From assembly GCF_002879855.1 (NCBI RefSeq), contig NZ_PNYB01000010.1:167364-231363 (forward strand): a DNA stretch of 64,000 nucleotides, read 5' to 3'. Shown one piece after another: positions 27,484-36,423 of the stretch (its first letter is position 1; every line of letters starts with the position of its first letter). Both the position numbers and the translations under genes were made by a program. Source of the DNA: Trinickia soli (GTDB taxonomy: Bacteria; Pseudomonadota; Gammaproteobacteria; Burkholderiales; Burkholderiaceae). The notes beneath the pieces were generated by a model, which worked only from the letters and a program-made list of their open reading frames with translations, was not told where the DNA came from and ran no database searches.

Positions 27484-28176
27484 TCAGGCCGGCAGCACGT
27501 CACGCCCCTCTTCCTGCGTGGAGGTCTCGTGCGGCTCGCCGGCGGCCGGCACCGGCGCCGCGACCGCAGCGGGCGCCGCTATCGTCTCCGCAGCCGCGGG
27601 CGGGGTGCGCGTCAGTGCGTAGAGCAGCGCGTCGTCGGCAACGAGGCCGCGGTTGGGCCGCGGCTCCCAATTGACGAGCCGTCCCTCGTACTTGAAACCG
27701 AGCTTTTCCATGGTGGGAGCCGACTTGCCGTGCGGTGCGCAGCAAGCGTAGACGCGGTAGACGTTCGGCTGGGCGATCGTCCAGTTGAGCACCTTGCGAA
27801 ACGCTTCAAGCGATGCACGCCGCCGGCGCCACGCGAGCCGCTGCGCCGACGCCACGCCGAGCTCGATGCGCGGCAGGGCCGGACGCAGTTCGAGCATGCT
27901 GCACAAATGCCCCGTCTGCTTGTCCTCGAACACCCAGGTGAACATCGTCTTGTTTTTCCACCCCGCGTCGCACTCGCGGATATAGAGAATGGCCTCGTCG
28001 ACCGACTCGAGCGTACGCCGCGGCAGCCATTCCATCACTTCGGGATCGCCGAGCAGCGCATAGTAGAGTTGCTCGGCGTCGCTCTCGACGAAAGGACGCA
28101 ACCAGAGACGCTCAGTCTCGATGATGCGCGGCGGATTGAACGGTTCGATCGGATCCAGCGGTTTGACCGGTTCCAT
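27484..28176 (-). CDS. GNAT-family N-acetyltransferase, RimJ/RimL type
   Basis: 230 residues; GGAGGAG is seven bases before ATG 28176. Family features are IETERLWLRPFVESDAEQLY at the start, LELRPALPRIELGV in the middle and NVYRVYACCAPHGKSAPTMEKLGFKYEGRL near the end, the strand-helix-KLGF signature of RimJ/RimL-like enzymes. The last 35 residues are Ala/Pro-rich. The expected Q/R-x-x-G-x-G/A acetyl-CoA loop is poorly conserved (SAQRLAWRRRRA). It begins 54 bp after hrpB on the same strand and may be cotranscribed. The substrate is unknown. Confidence 0.82.
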   Translation of the reverse strand: MEPVKPLDPIEPFNPPRIIETERLWLRPFVESDAEQLYYALLGDPEVMEWLPRRTLESVDEAILYIRECDAGWKNKTMFTWVFEDKQTGHLCSMLELRPALPRIELGVASAQRLAWRRRRASLEAFRKVLNWTIAQPNVYRVYACCAPHGKSAPTMEKLGFKYEGRLVNWEPRPNRGLVADDALLYALTRTPPAAAETIAAPAAVAAPVPAAGEPHETSTQEEGRDVLPA

Positions 28177-28230
28177 GACAAGCTCCTCCTACATGAACGG
28201 CGATTGAGCAGCGCGGCTCGGCCCGGCGTG

Positions 28231-29661
28231 TCAACGCGCGAGTGTTTCCGAGGGCGCTTCCTGAAAAACCTTCCGGTAGCTGTTGATCAGCGTCGAGCGA
28301 TGCTGGATGCCCCACTTGTGGGCCGCATCGAGCACGCCGGTGGCGCCGCCGTCCTCGCGCGTGAGTTCCTCGCGGATACGCTCCATGCGGCGCTGGCGAA
28401 TCAGTTCGCTCGGAGAAAGCCCGAGATGCGTCTTGAACGCGGCCTGCAGCGCGCGCTCGGTCACCCCGATCTGCGCGGCCAACTCGCGCACGGACAGATC
28501 GCGCTGATCGAGATGCTCCATCAGGTAGCGATAGGCGCGGCGGTACTTCGCAGGCAATCGCGCGCTCACGTCATCGGCGCGCGGCTGGGCGCCTGCGGGG
28601 CTTGCGGCCTCGGCCGTCACGGCCGGCATCAGGATGCTGTCGGCGCGCACATGGCTGATCGAAGCCAGCGCGTAACGGCCATACAGTTCCGTGGATTCGT
28701 GTCCGCGCCCCTGCTGCTGCCGTACCTTCGAGAGGCAATAGAGGTATTCCAGGTACCAGCGCTTATGCTGATGAGCGACGCCGTTGCCGACGCGGCAGTG
28801 GCCGAGCATGGTCTCCGCCGTGTGGGGGGCCTGCGCGGCGACAGCAGCGACGGAGACCTCGAGGCAAAGGCTGCGATGGTATTCGGCAAGCCCGCTCGCG
28901 GCAGCCCACTTGAGATGCGGATCGAGACGTTCACAGTGCCCCTTTGCGCCGAAGGCGAAACGTTGCAGGTGTGCAAGGTATTCGAGCCGCTGAGCGAGCA
29001 ATGGCATCGAAGCCGACGACGGCGCCGACGCGATCGCGCCAAACGTATCGGGCAGAACCCCTTGCGCGGCCGAGCGCCAGTAGATGTGGTCGCGCAGCGG
29101 CTCGGCCTCGCGCAGCTCATGCTGAATGCGCGCGTCGTAGCGCAGCGATGCAGCCAGGTCCGCGAAGCCGCCGGCGCCCGCCTGTTCGGCGGTTTGTGCG
29201 AGCATCTCGAGTTGCTGGCCGACCGCACCCAGACATCCGAGATGAAGCAGGACGAGCGACTTGCCGAGGCGGCTTTCGAACCGCTGCGCCGCGCTTGCCT
29301 CGGGCTCCTCGAGGACGCGATTGAAGCAGGCCACGGCCGTGCTGAAACGGTCCTGGAAGAATGCAAGCCAGCCAGCGTTCCGGCAAGAAGCGATGCGCAG
29401 CGCGTCGCGCGACTGGCGAATCGCACGCTGTGCCTTGCGGTACCCTTCCTCGGCCTCGATCAGGCGACCGAGCGCAAGCTGAATGTCCGCATAGGCTTGC
29501 AGCACGATGGGGTCAGCGGTTTCGTCTTCACGCTCCGCTCGCGAAGCGAGCGTTGCACAGGCTTCGCCAAGACGCCCCTCGGCGCCCAGGCGCGCATACG
29601 CTGGTAGTGCATCGGCCGCACAGAGAGAAGAGGCAAGGACGAAGTAGACGCTCGAGAACAT
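28231..29661 (-). CDS. hrpB: HrpB/HrpX-type AraC-family master regulator of type III secretion
   Basis: 476 residues from ATG 29661 (MFSSVYFVLASSL), with AGGAG seven bases upstream; the alternative ATG 29691 has no ribosome site. Length and layout match HrpB of Ralstonia (about 477 residues). A long N-terminal helical, TPR-like region carries LALGRLIEAEEGYRKAQRAI. The last 110 residues form an AraC/XylS domain (YLMEHLDQRDLSVRELAAQIGV, then LGLSPSELIRQRRMERIREEL). HrpB proteins activate effector and hrp genes through PIP or hrpII boxes; several such boxes occur in this window. It lies 128 bp behind the NPF-repeat gene on the same strand, so it may also be read from that gene's hrpII promoter. 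Confidence 0.85.
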   Translation of the reverse strand: MFSSVYFVLASSLCAADALPAYARLGAEGRLGEACATLASRAEREDETADPIVLQAYADIQLALGRLIEAEEGYRKAQRAIRQSRDALRIASCRNAGWLAFFQDRFSTAVACFNRVLEEPEASAAQRFESRLGKSLVLLHLGCLGAVGQQLEMLAQTAEQAGAGGFADLAASLRYDARIQHELREAEPLRDHIYWRSAAQGVLPDTFGAIASAPSSASMPLLAQRLEYLAHLQRFAFGAKGHCERLDPHLKWAAASGLAEYHRSLCLEVSVAAVAAQAPHTAETMLGHCRVGNGVAHQHKRWYLEYLYCLSKVRQQQGRGHESTELYGRYALASISHVRADSILMPAVTAEAASPAGAQPRADDVSARLPAKYRRAYRYLMEHLDQRDLSVRELAAQIGVTERALQAAFKTHLGLSPSELIRQRRMERIREELTREDGGATGVLDAAHKWGIQHRSTLINSYRKVFQEAPSETLAR

Positions 29662-29789
29662 GACGCGCTCCTGAATCGAGGGGATCTGCATTCCGACGTG
29701 TGAGTCGTTGGATGCATCGTCTCAATGGCGCGTCTTGTTTTCGATCGATTGTGACGGTCTGTTACCTTCGATGGCTTCGGCTTCGGGGC

Positions 29790-30869
29790 TCAACTCTTTC
29801 GCGCAGCATCCGAGACGGCGGACGCCGCCGCTTTCGCAACGTCGACTTGCGCCTGAACCATCGATATGAACATCTGGCTCTCGGCCGCAAACATCTGCGC
29901 CTCGATCATGGGCGTCATGAACTGGCCGGTCGACTCCATCGTTTCCTCGGCGAATTCAGCCGCCGCGTTCGGCATGTTCTGAGGCCGCTTCGCTGGCCGG
30001 GCTGCCGCAGGGGCATGCTCATGCGGCGCCTCGGCAGGTTCGAGCTCGGGTACCGGTTCCTCGTGTTTCTGTCCCGCGTCGATCTGCGGTGCATGCGGTG
30101 CATGCGGCGTATGCGGCGTATGCGGCGTGTGAGGGGTGACAGGCGTCGAGGCAGGCCCGTGCCTGTTGCGAAGCTTCGCGAATGCCGCCGCCGTATCGGC
30201 GCGCGGACCCAGTGAAGGGCTGGCGTGCGGCGAGCCCGGCACCGACGGAGACGCGGGGGGCGTATTGGCGTCGAACGCGGACACGGGCGGGTCCCACTCC
30301 TCGTCGAGCGACGCGCGCGGGGGAATCCTCAGCGGCGAAAGACGCACGCCCGGTTCCGGCTCCACGAACGGGTGATTCAAGCCGTTATGTTCCTGTCCCG
30401 ACTCAGCGACTGGCTCGTCGTTCGCCAACGTATCGCGCGGCGTGCGCGCGCGCGCGGGGTTGTCCGATTCGTTCGTACCGAGACGCATCGTCGAAGCGGG
30501 CTCATGAACACTAGCCCGCGGCGTATCGAACGGGTTGGTGCTGACCCGCGGCGTATCGAACGGGTTGGTGCTGACCCGCGGCGTATCGAACGGGTTGGTG
30601 CTAACCCGCGGCGTATCGAACGGGTTGGTGCTGACCCGCGGCGTATCGAACGGGTTGGTGCTAACCCGCGGCGTATCGAACGGGTTGGTGCTGACCCGCG
30701 CGGTACGCGAGCTCAGACGCCCGAGCACGCCCGTCGAAGGGAGCGGTCGAGACGACGAGACCGTGGGTGTGGGCGGTTTCGGTGAAGACGTCGAAGACGG
30801 CGTGTGCGCGTCGGTGCTGATGTGGCCGTCGACGAACGGATTGGTATGGGCTGGTCCCGTCACGGGCAT
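29790..30869 (-). CDS. effector candidate with tandem NPF motifs
   Basis: 359 residues from ATG 30869, with GAGGA five bases upstream. The N-terminus is Thr/Ser/Pro-rich with TNPFVDG. Then come six near-identical decapeptides reading NPFDTPRVST or close to it, giving seven NPF motifs in total. A proline-rich middle (with repeated HTP units) and a C-terminal helix pair (TGQFMTPMIEAQMFAAESQM, then VQAQVDVAKAAASAVSDAA) follow. An hrpII box precedes the gene and hrpB follows. NPF is the motif that eukaryotic EH domains bind during endocytosis, so host mimicry is possible. No enzyme domain is seen. Type III secretion is inferred from promoter, composition and neighbourhood. Confidence 0.7.
   Translation of the reverse strand: MPVTGPAHTNPFVDGHISTDAHTPSSTSSPKPPTPTVSSSRPLPSTGVLGRLSSRTARVSTNPFDTPRVSTNPFDTPRVSTNPFDTPRVSTNPFDTPRVSTNPFDTPRVSTNPFDTPRASVHEPASTMRLGTNESDNPARARTPRDTLANDEPVAESGQEHNGLNHPFVEPEPGVRLSPLRIPPRASLDEEWDPPVSAFDANTPPASPSVPGSPHASPSLGPRADTAAAFAKLRNRHGPASTPVTPHTPHTPHTPHAPHAPQIDAGQKHEEPVPELEPAEAPHEHAPAAARPAKRPQNMPNAAAEFAEETMESTGQFMTPMIEAQMFAAESQMFISMVQAQVDVAKAAASAVSDAARKS
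30511..30690 (-). repeat. six tandem 30-bp units coding for NPF decapeptides
   Basis: Six direct copies of a 30-bp unit, identical except for single-base variants at its third base (ctg, cta). They are in frame with the surrounding gene (29790..30869), so copy-number change would add or remove whole decapeptides without a frameshift. Near identity at DNA level suggests recent expansion or homogenisation. Confidence 0.95.
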
Positions 30870-30940
30870 GGTGTTCCTCGCTCGGTCTCGATGCGATAAG
30901 GCGGACCGCCCGAGGCGAAGCACAAGGCGGCAGTGACCTC

Positions 30941-31003
30941 TTTATAGCGGGTTCGGCATCGACACCCTGCCCTGCGGCCCGAAGCGAACGCACGGATTGC
31001 GAA
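30941..31003 (-). promoter_or_regulatory. hrpII-box promoter of the NPF-repeat gene (and perhaps hrpB)
   Basis: On the minus strand: TTCG (31003..31000), exactly 16 nt, TTCG (30983..30980). In PIP terms this is TTCGC-N15-TTCGG, one mismatch. After 32 nt comes TATAAA (30946..30941), close to a standard -10. It lies about 70 bp before the NPF gene's start. Confidence 0.7.
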
Positions 31004-31090
31004 GCCTCGCGCAAGGCCACGCCATTGCATACGCGGCGCTGACCATTGGGATGAACCCCACGGTTAAGAAAAGCTTGATACCCCCGGAAA

Positions 31091-31137
31091 GAAAAATTTA
31101 AGTGCCCTGCGCATCCAAATCGATTTCATCTGGCACT
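31091..31137 (-). terminator. probable weak terminator behind the pilus retraction ATPase gene
   Basis: AGTGCC (31101..31106) and GGCACT (31132..31137) can pair across 25 nt. On the minus strand the stem is followed by TAAATTTTTC. The stem overlaps the stop codon of the ATPase gene. The long loop makes this less sure than the T-rich tail suggests. Confidence 0.45.
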
Positions 31138-32239
31138 AACGTTTCACCGAACCAAGGAGCATTTCATGAAGTTCCATCCGGTTATAGGCGGCTCGCATCG
31201 CATCGCGCGCGGAAATGGCGTTGCGAGCCACGAGCGAAGCGAGATGCTCGTTCAAAGAACGGGACATGTTGTCTTCCTTGCGGCGAATGAAATCGCTAAT
31301 GAAATGCATCTTATCAGGATCAACGAGCAGCTTGCTCACCTGCTGATTCGTATTGAAGAGGAGTTCGCTTGCAAGCACGAACGACTGGCCGTCTTCGCTC
31401 GGCACGAGGCTCTGGCAGATCGCGCCGATCAGCGAATTCGCGAGCGAGGCAGCGTGGCGCTCGCGCTGCTCGGAGGGGAAGAAGGAGAGCAGCCGCGAGA
31501 GCGTGCTCGCGGCACTGTTGATATGCATGGTCGCGAAGACGAGGTGGCCGGATTCGCCTGCCTGCAGCACCGTCTCGGCCGTCTCGAGGTCGCGCACTTC
31601 GCCCACCATGATGACGTCGGGCTTCTGTCGCAGCGCTTCGCGCAGTCCTGCCGAAAAGCTCGGCGTATCGGTCGGAACTTCGCGTTGCGAAATGATCGAT
31701 TGGCGGCTGTCGAGGTAAAACTCGATCGGCTCTTCAATGGTGACGATATGACTGTTTCTGGTTCGGTTGATGTGATCGAGCAGCGAGGCGATGGTCGTGG
31801 TTTTGCCGGAGCCCGTCGGCCCCGTCACAAGCACGATGCCCTTCGTCGCATCGAGCATCGTGCGGATGTAGGCAGGCAGCCCGAGCTTCTCGAGCGGCAG
31901 CGGTTCGAGCGGCAGACGTCGGATCGAGATCACGGTCTTGCGGCCACCCGAGCTGCGATAGACGTTGCAACGCAGCCTGCAGCGCGTGAGCACGAACGGG
32001 CGATCGATGGCGCCTTGCGTGAGTCGCGCTTCCCATTGCTCGTCGATGGCCTCGAGCATCGGGCGCATCTCTTCCATCATCACGGGCGTGCTGTCGCCGG
32101 TCTCGATCCAGCCCTGCGGCGTCTTGATCATGATCGGGCGATCCTGCTCGATATGGATATCGGTGAAGGTCTGGGGCAGATCGACGAGCGCGAGAATTTC
32201 GCGCGTGAGGTCGCGCAACCCGCTGGATTCAATGGTCAT
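31136..32239 (-). CDS. PilT-like pilus retraction ATPase
   Basis: 367 residues, typical for PilT/PilU/BfpF. The Walker A box GPTGSGKTTT is near residue 138, followed by the Asp box with IVTIEEPIEF, Walker B as VIMVGEVRDLETAE, and the His box (GHLVFATMHINSAA). It is a hexameric cytosolic motor that would pull in or disassemble the pilus. It is divergent from the type IVb pilus operon at 32368, so it probably serves that pilus; many R64-type systems lack a retraction ATPase, whereas BFP has BfpF. No good ribosome site is seen before ATG 32239. Confidence 0.92.
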   Translation of the reverse strand: MTIESSGLRDLTREILALVDLPQTFTDIHIEQDRPIMIKTPQGWIETGDSTPVMMEEMRPMLEAIDEQWEARLTQGAIDRPFVLTRCRLRCNVYRSSGGRKTVISIRRLPLEPLPLEKLGLPAYIRTMLDATKGIVLVTGPTGSGKTTTIASLLDHINRTRNSHIVTIEEPIEFYLDSRQSIISQREVPTDTPSFSAGLREALRQKPDVIMVGEVRDLETAETVLQAGESGHLVFATMHINSAASTLSRLLSFFPSEQRERHAASLANSLIGAICQSLVPSEDGQSFVLASELLFNTNQQVSKLLVDPDKMHFISDFIRRKEDNMSRSLNEHLASLVARNAISARDAMRAAYNRMELHEMLLGSVKR

Positions 32240-32367
32240 GTTGGTGGGTCCGTGAAGCGTTGCAATGACGACGCATTCGTGACTTTAAAGAATCGGCACG
32301 GCGGAAGTAAAGCCGAAAGAGCGTACGCCCCTCGCGCCTGCGCGGGAAGCGTCCATCGGACGGGATC

Positions 32368-33408
32368 ATGGGACGGGGTCGGGCCATGCGCCGCGCGCTG
32401 ATCTGCACCGCCGTCATGGCGGGCGTCGTAGCTGGCGTCGGCCAGCCTGATAGGGCCCTGGCCGCGCCGCGCCAGGCCGCCGCAGCCGGGCGCGTGGACG
32501 TGGTCGGCAGGCTGCAGGCACGCAATGTCGGCGCGGGCGGCCATGACGTTCCGCTGCGCGAAGCGCTCGAGCGCATCGTTCCTGCCGACTACAGCATCAA
32601 CCTGCCCAATGCCGGCGCCTGGGCGGAGACGCCCGTGAGCTGGAACGGTGGGCGCACCTTCGTGGCGGCGCTGCGCGAAGCGCTCGCGGGTCTTCCCGAA
32701 GTCAGCGCGAAGATCGACACGAATCTGCAGATGGTCACGGTGCGCTCGCTCGCGCTGCCGTTCGGCGCGGCGCCCCCCCTCGCCGCTCGCCCGCAAGGTG
32801 CCGCGCCTGGTACGGCGCCGGCGATGGCCGCCCCGGCGCCCGCACTCGGCGCTACGCCGCGTGCGGAGCCGCCTATGCTGGCAGCGCAGACGCAGTTGCC
32901 CGGCGCGCCGCCATCGGCATCGCCCGCTGCCCGCCCCGATACGGCAGGCTTGCAAAAAACCGGTATGCCCAACGCAGTCGCCACAAAGGCGGCCATCGCG
33001 CCTGTCTCGCAAACGTTGGCTACCCCCGCCATCGCAGTGGCATCGAAGGCCATCGCCGCGCCCGCGCCGGCTCAGCCGCCGGCCGCCGTCCCCTCCTCGG
33101 CGATTTCGACGCAAGCCGGCTCTTACTCCGTGCCCGCGGCCGAAGTCTCGCGCACCTGGCGGCTCGAAGTGTCGGACCGCACTGTGAAGACGGCACTCTC
33201 GCGCTGGGCCAAGGAGGCAGGCTGGCAACTCGTGTGGGAAGTGCCGGTCGACTTCGGCATCGACGCCGACGCCACCATCACGGGCACGTTCGACGACGCG
33301 CTGCACGCCGTCGTCCATGCGCTCGACAAGAGCGACACGCCAATCCAGGCCATTCTTTACAGGGGCAACAAGGTGCTGCGCATCGTTGCCCACGGAGCCG
33401 CGTCATGA
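32368..33408 (+). CDS. TcpQ-domain pilus biogenesis protein
   Basis: 346 residues with an N-terminal signal peptide (MRRALICTAVMAGVVAGVG, ending near ALA). The first ATG (32368) and the second (32386) are both plausible. An Ala/Pro-rich linker joins an N-terminal domain with DVPLREALERIVPADYSINL to a C-terminal TcpQ-like domain (TWRLEVSDRTVKTALSRWAK, AGWQLVWEVPVDFGIDADAT), known from Tcp and Bfp pili, where TcpQ/BfpG helps place the secretin. It is the first gene of the operon and overlaps pilN by four bases (ATGA), which points to coupled translation. Confidence 0.85.
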   Translation: MGRGRAMRRALICTAVMAGVVAGVGQPDRALAAPRQAAAAGRVDVVGRLQARNVGAGGHDVPLREALERIVPADYSINLPNAGAWAETPVSWNGGRTFVAALREALAGLPEVSAKIDTNLQMVTVRSLALPFGAAPPLAARPQGAAPGTAPAMAAPAPALGATPRAEPPMLAAQTQLPGAPPSASPAARPDTAGLQKTGMPNAVATKAAIAPVSQTLATPAIAVASKAIAAPAPAQPPAAVPSSAISTQAGSYSVPAAEVSRTWRLEVSDRTVKTALSRWAKEAGWQLVWEVPVDFGIDADATITGTFDDALHAVVHALDKSDTPIQAILYRGNKVLRIVAHGAAS

Positions 33409-35111
33409 AAGCCGCCCTCGCCCTCCTCGCACTGCTGTTGGCCGGCTGCACGGGCCTGCTCCAATCGGTTTCGGATGCCGCGCACCGCGATGCCGAGCAG
33501 AGCGGCAAACTGCTGACCTCCGCCCGCGAAGGCAACATTCGCACACACACGATCGACGACGTGGTCGTCGACAATGGCATCTGGCTGTCGGGCAGAACCG
33601 TCAAGCTCGCACAGACGGCGGGCCTGCCGCCGGTATTTTCGCAACCCGTCACGTTCGATCGCCAGGTCGCTTCGCTGCAGGAGTTTTCCGAACGCATCAC
33701 GCGGCTCACGCAGGTGCCGGCCAAAGTGTCGGCCGATGCCGTCACGGCGTCCGCACGCGCGCTCACCGGCGTGGGCGGCGGCGCAGCGGCTGGGCTCGGC
33801 AAGGCTGGCCAGAGCGTCAACCTGCCGCCGCTGCCGCCAGGGCGCGGCGCCGCAGCAGCGGCAGCCAACGAAGGCTTCATGCCGTCGAGCGTGCGCATTC
33901 TCTATCGCAGCGGCGATTTGAAGGGGTTGCTCGATACCGCTTGCGCACGCTTCGGCGTCTCGTGGAAGTACACGGACGGCGCCATCGATTTCTATTTCAC
34001 CGACACGCGCACGTTCCAGGTCAGCGCGGTGCCGGGCGATTCGTCGGTCAATGCGAATGTCGTCAGCGAAGCAAGCAACAACGGCGGCACGCAGGGCTCG
34101 GGCCTCGCCGGCAGCATCTCCGGTGGCGGCGCCGGCGGCAGCGGCAGCGGCACAAGCAACGGGGTGTCGTCCAACAACACCTCGACCACGGCGGTGAACT
34201 CGCAGCTGTCGATCTTCGGCAGCCTGGATTCAGCCATCAAGGCGATGCTCTCGCCCTACGGCCACGTGGTATCGGCCCCCGCCACGGGCTCGATTTCCGT
34301 GACCGACACCCCCGACGTGCTCGATCGCGTCGCGCGGTTCATGGAGGAGCAAAACCGCGTGATGTCGCGCCAGATTCTCATCAACGTCACCGTGCTGTCG
34401 GTGACGCTGTCGGCCGACGACAGCTACGGCATCAACTGGGGCGCCGTCTATCAGGCCCTCGGCTCGCGCTTCTCGCTGACGAGCGCCTTTACCTCGGGCC
34501 TGACCAGCGCGACCACGCTCGGCGCCCAGGTCATCTCGCCCAACAGCCGGGCGAACGGCACCGCGGCGCTGATCTCGGCGCTCTCGCAGCAGGGAGCCGT
34601 GCGACGCAAGACCTCCGCTTCCGTGACGACACTCAACAACCAGCCTGTGCCGATCCAAGTCGCCACGCAGCAGGGCTATCTGGCTTCGATTTCGACCACC
34701 AACACCGCGAACGTCGGCTCGCAAACCTCGCTGACGCCGGGCACAGTCACCACCGGCTTCAACATGACGCTGCTGCCGCACATGCTCGATGACGGGACCG
34801 TGTTGATGCAGTTCTATACCAATCTCTCCGTGCTCGATGCGCTGCAGACGGTCACGAGCGGCGGCTCCAATCCGCTGCAGATCCAGACGCCGGAGATCGA
34901 CACGCGCAACTTCCTGCAGCGCGTGGCCATGAAGTCGGGCGAGACGCTCGTCATCAGCGGCTACGAGGGCGCGGCCGACAACTCGACCCAGCAAGGCGTC
35001 GGCAAGCCGTCGAACATCCTCCTTGGCGGCGGCTACGACGCCCGGCGCTCGCGCGAAGTGATCGTCATCCTGATCACGCCGCTGACCGTGCGCACGGCAT
35101 CGGGCGCCTGA
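33405..35111 (+). CDS. pilN: PilN-type outer-membrane lipoprotein secretin of the type IVb pilus
   Basis: 568 residues from ATG 33405, overlapping the previous stop. The lipobox LLLAGC at residues 10-15 marks a lipoprotein. The N-terminal part includes PVTFDRQVASLQEFSERITR. A Gly/Ser-rich loop precedes the C-terminal secretin domain, which carries QILINVTVLSVTLSADDSYG, VRRKTSASVTTLNNQPVPIQ and GETLVISGYEG. It forms the gated channel through which the pilus leaves the outer membrane. This is the expected secretin of the cluster, which makes the separate SctC-type secretins downstream unusual. Confidence 0.92.
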   Translation: MKAALALLALLLAGCTGLLQSVSDAAHRDAEQSGKLLTSAREGNIRTHTIDDVVVDNGIWLSGRTVKLAQTAGLPPVFSQPVTFDRQVASLQEFSERITRLTQVPAKVSADAVTASARALTGVGGGAAAGLGKAGQSVNLPPLPPGRGAAAAAANEGFMPSSVRILYRSGDLKGLLDTACARFGVSWKYTDGAIDFYFTDTRTFQVSAVPGDSSVNANVVSEASNNGGTQGSGLAGSISGGGAGGSGSGTSNGVSSNNTSTTAVNSQLSIFGSLDSAIKAMLSPYGHVVSAPATGSISVTDTPDVLDRVARFMEEQNRVMSRQILINVTVLSVTLSADDSYGINWGAVYQALGSRFSLTSAFTSGLTSATTLGAQVISPNSRANGTAALISALSQQGAVRRKTSASVTTLNNQPVPIQVATQQGYLASISTTNTANVGSQTSLTPGTVTTGFNMTLLPHMLDDGTVLMQFYTNLSVLDALQTVTSGGSNPLQIQTPEIDTRNFLQRVAMKSGETLVISGYEGAADNSTQQGVGKPSNILLGGGYDARRSREVIVILITPLTVRTASGA

Positions 35112-35136
35112 GCGCACGCACGAGACGAACGCCATC

Positions 35137-36423
35137 ATGTCCGCGCAAATCATCCAGATCGGCCGCCACCGCTTCGTCAGCGGCCTCTTCTGGCAATCGC
35201 TCTCGCGGCGGCGCGAGCTGCGCAAGGAAGCGCTCGAACTCGCACGCAAGCTGCAGTTCGACCTGCTGCTGGTGCGCATCGAGCGCGACCATGCCGAAGC
35301 CGGTTTCGCCAACCTGGCCGATGGCGTCCAGCCCGGCATGCTGTCGCTGGCGACGATGGTTTCGTCCGCGATCGTGCGGCAAGGCGCGATGTACGACGGG
35401 CGCCAGCAGCCGGCGCCCAATTGGATCGGCGCATTCAAGGTGCCGGACGGGCGCTGGGCCTACTTCGCCGTGCGCGACAACCTGTTCCTGCCGAACGGCG
35501 ACTGGATCGGCACACGCGACGAAGTGTTCGAGCGGCTCTTCGCCGACTATGCGCTCGGCGGCTGGAACGTCGTGATCGGCGACGAGGAACTCGAGCCGCT
35601 CGGCTTCCACAACTTCTATCGGCGCAGCCTCGAAGATCTGATGCCGCGCCGCAACGGCAAGCCGCACGTCCATCGCTGGTGGGCGCTCGGGCGCGCGCGG
35701 CGCAGCCTGCGCGCCCCGCTCGCTGCCGCGGCGCTCGCCGTGCTCTTCTGTGCGGGCGTGGCGGGTTACATCAAGTATCGCGAGCACCAGCAGGCGCTGG
35801 CGTTTGCGCGAATGGCGGAGGCGCAGCGCAAGATCGTTTCGGCCGCGCAGAAGCAGCCCGCCGCCGCCGTGCATCCCTGGGCGTTCGAACCGCTACCCTC
35901 GGCGCTCGCTGCACGCTGTCTCGAACGGTTCGGCGAGTTCGCCCCCGGCGGCTGGAAACTGTCGCGCTATGAATGCTCGAGCACGGCGGCGAGCTATGTC
36001 TGGGACCGTCACGACTCGACCATCGCGTTCCTGCTGAGCCAGATGCCGCAAGCGCAGGTCGACGGTACCGGCGACCATGCCGCCTGGCACGTACCGCTCT
36101 CCGTCACGCCGGCCGGCGACGATGCGCTGCTGCCGGAAAGCCGCGTGCGCGAACGTCTCTTCGACGCGTTTCAGTCGCTCTCGATCAAACTGAAGCTCGA
36201 TGCTGCGCCGCGCCCCGAACCCGCGCAGAGCGATCGTCTCGCCTCACCGCTCACTCACCGCCCGCCGCCGCCCACGTGGCGCGTCTGGCGCCTCTCGGCC
36301 GATCTGGCCGGCCTCTCCCCCGCAAGCATCGCGCCCGCGCTCGACGCGCCCGGCGTGCGGCTCCAACGCCTGACTTATCAGGACGGAACGTGGACCATCG
36401 AAGGAGTCGTCTATGCGAACTGA
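35137..36423 (+). CDS. PilO2-type pilus assembly protein
   Basis: 428 residues. The N-terminal cytoplasmic part (GRHRFVSGLFWQSLSRRREL, then FAVRDNLFLPNGDWIGTRDE) matches the PilO2/TcpD/BfpC group. A single membrane helix near residue 205 (AAAALAVLFCAGVAGYIKY) is followed by a periplasmic domain. It is thought to link the assembly ATPase and inner-membrane platform to the periplasmic parts. It lies between pilN and pilP and overlaps pilP by 11 bases. Confidence 0.88.
   Translation: MSAQIIQIGRHRFVSGLFWQSLSRRRELRKEALELARKLQFDLLLVRIERDHAEAGFANLADGVQPGMLSLATMVSSAIVRQGAMYDGRQQPAPNWIGAFKVPDGRWAYFAVRDNLFLPNGDWIGTRDEVFERLFADYALGGWNVVIGDEELEPLGFHNFYRRSLEDLMPRRNGKPHVHRWWALGRARRSLRAPLAAAALAVLFCAGVAGYIKYREHQQALAFARMAEAQRKIVSAAQKQPAAAVHPWAFEPLPSALAARCLERFGEFAPGGWKLSRYECSSTAASYVWDRHDSTIAFLLSQMPQAQVDGTGDHAAWHVPLSVTPAGDDALLPESRVRERLFDAFQSLSIKLKLDAAPRPEPAQSDRLASPLTHRPPPPTWRVWRLSADLAGLSPASIAPALDAPGVRLQRLTYQDGTWTIEGVVYAN

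Noticed and set aside
30511..30690. Six 30-bp repeats considered as a CRISPR array.
   Set aside because: There are no unique spacers between units, and the repeats are in frame within a protein gene.
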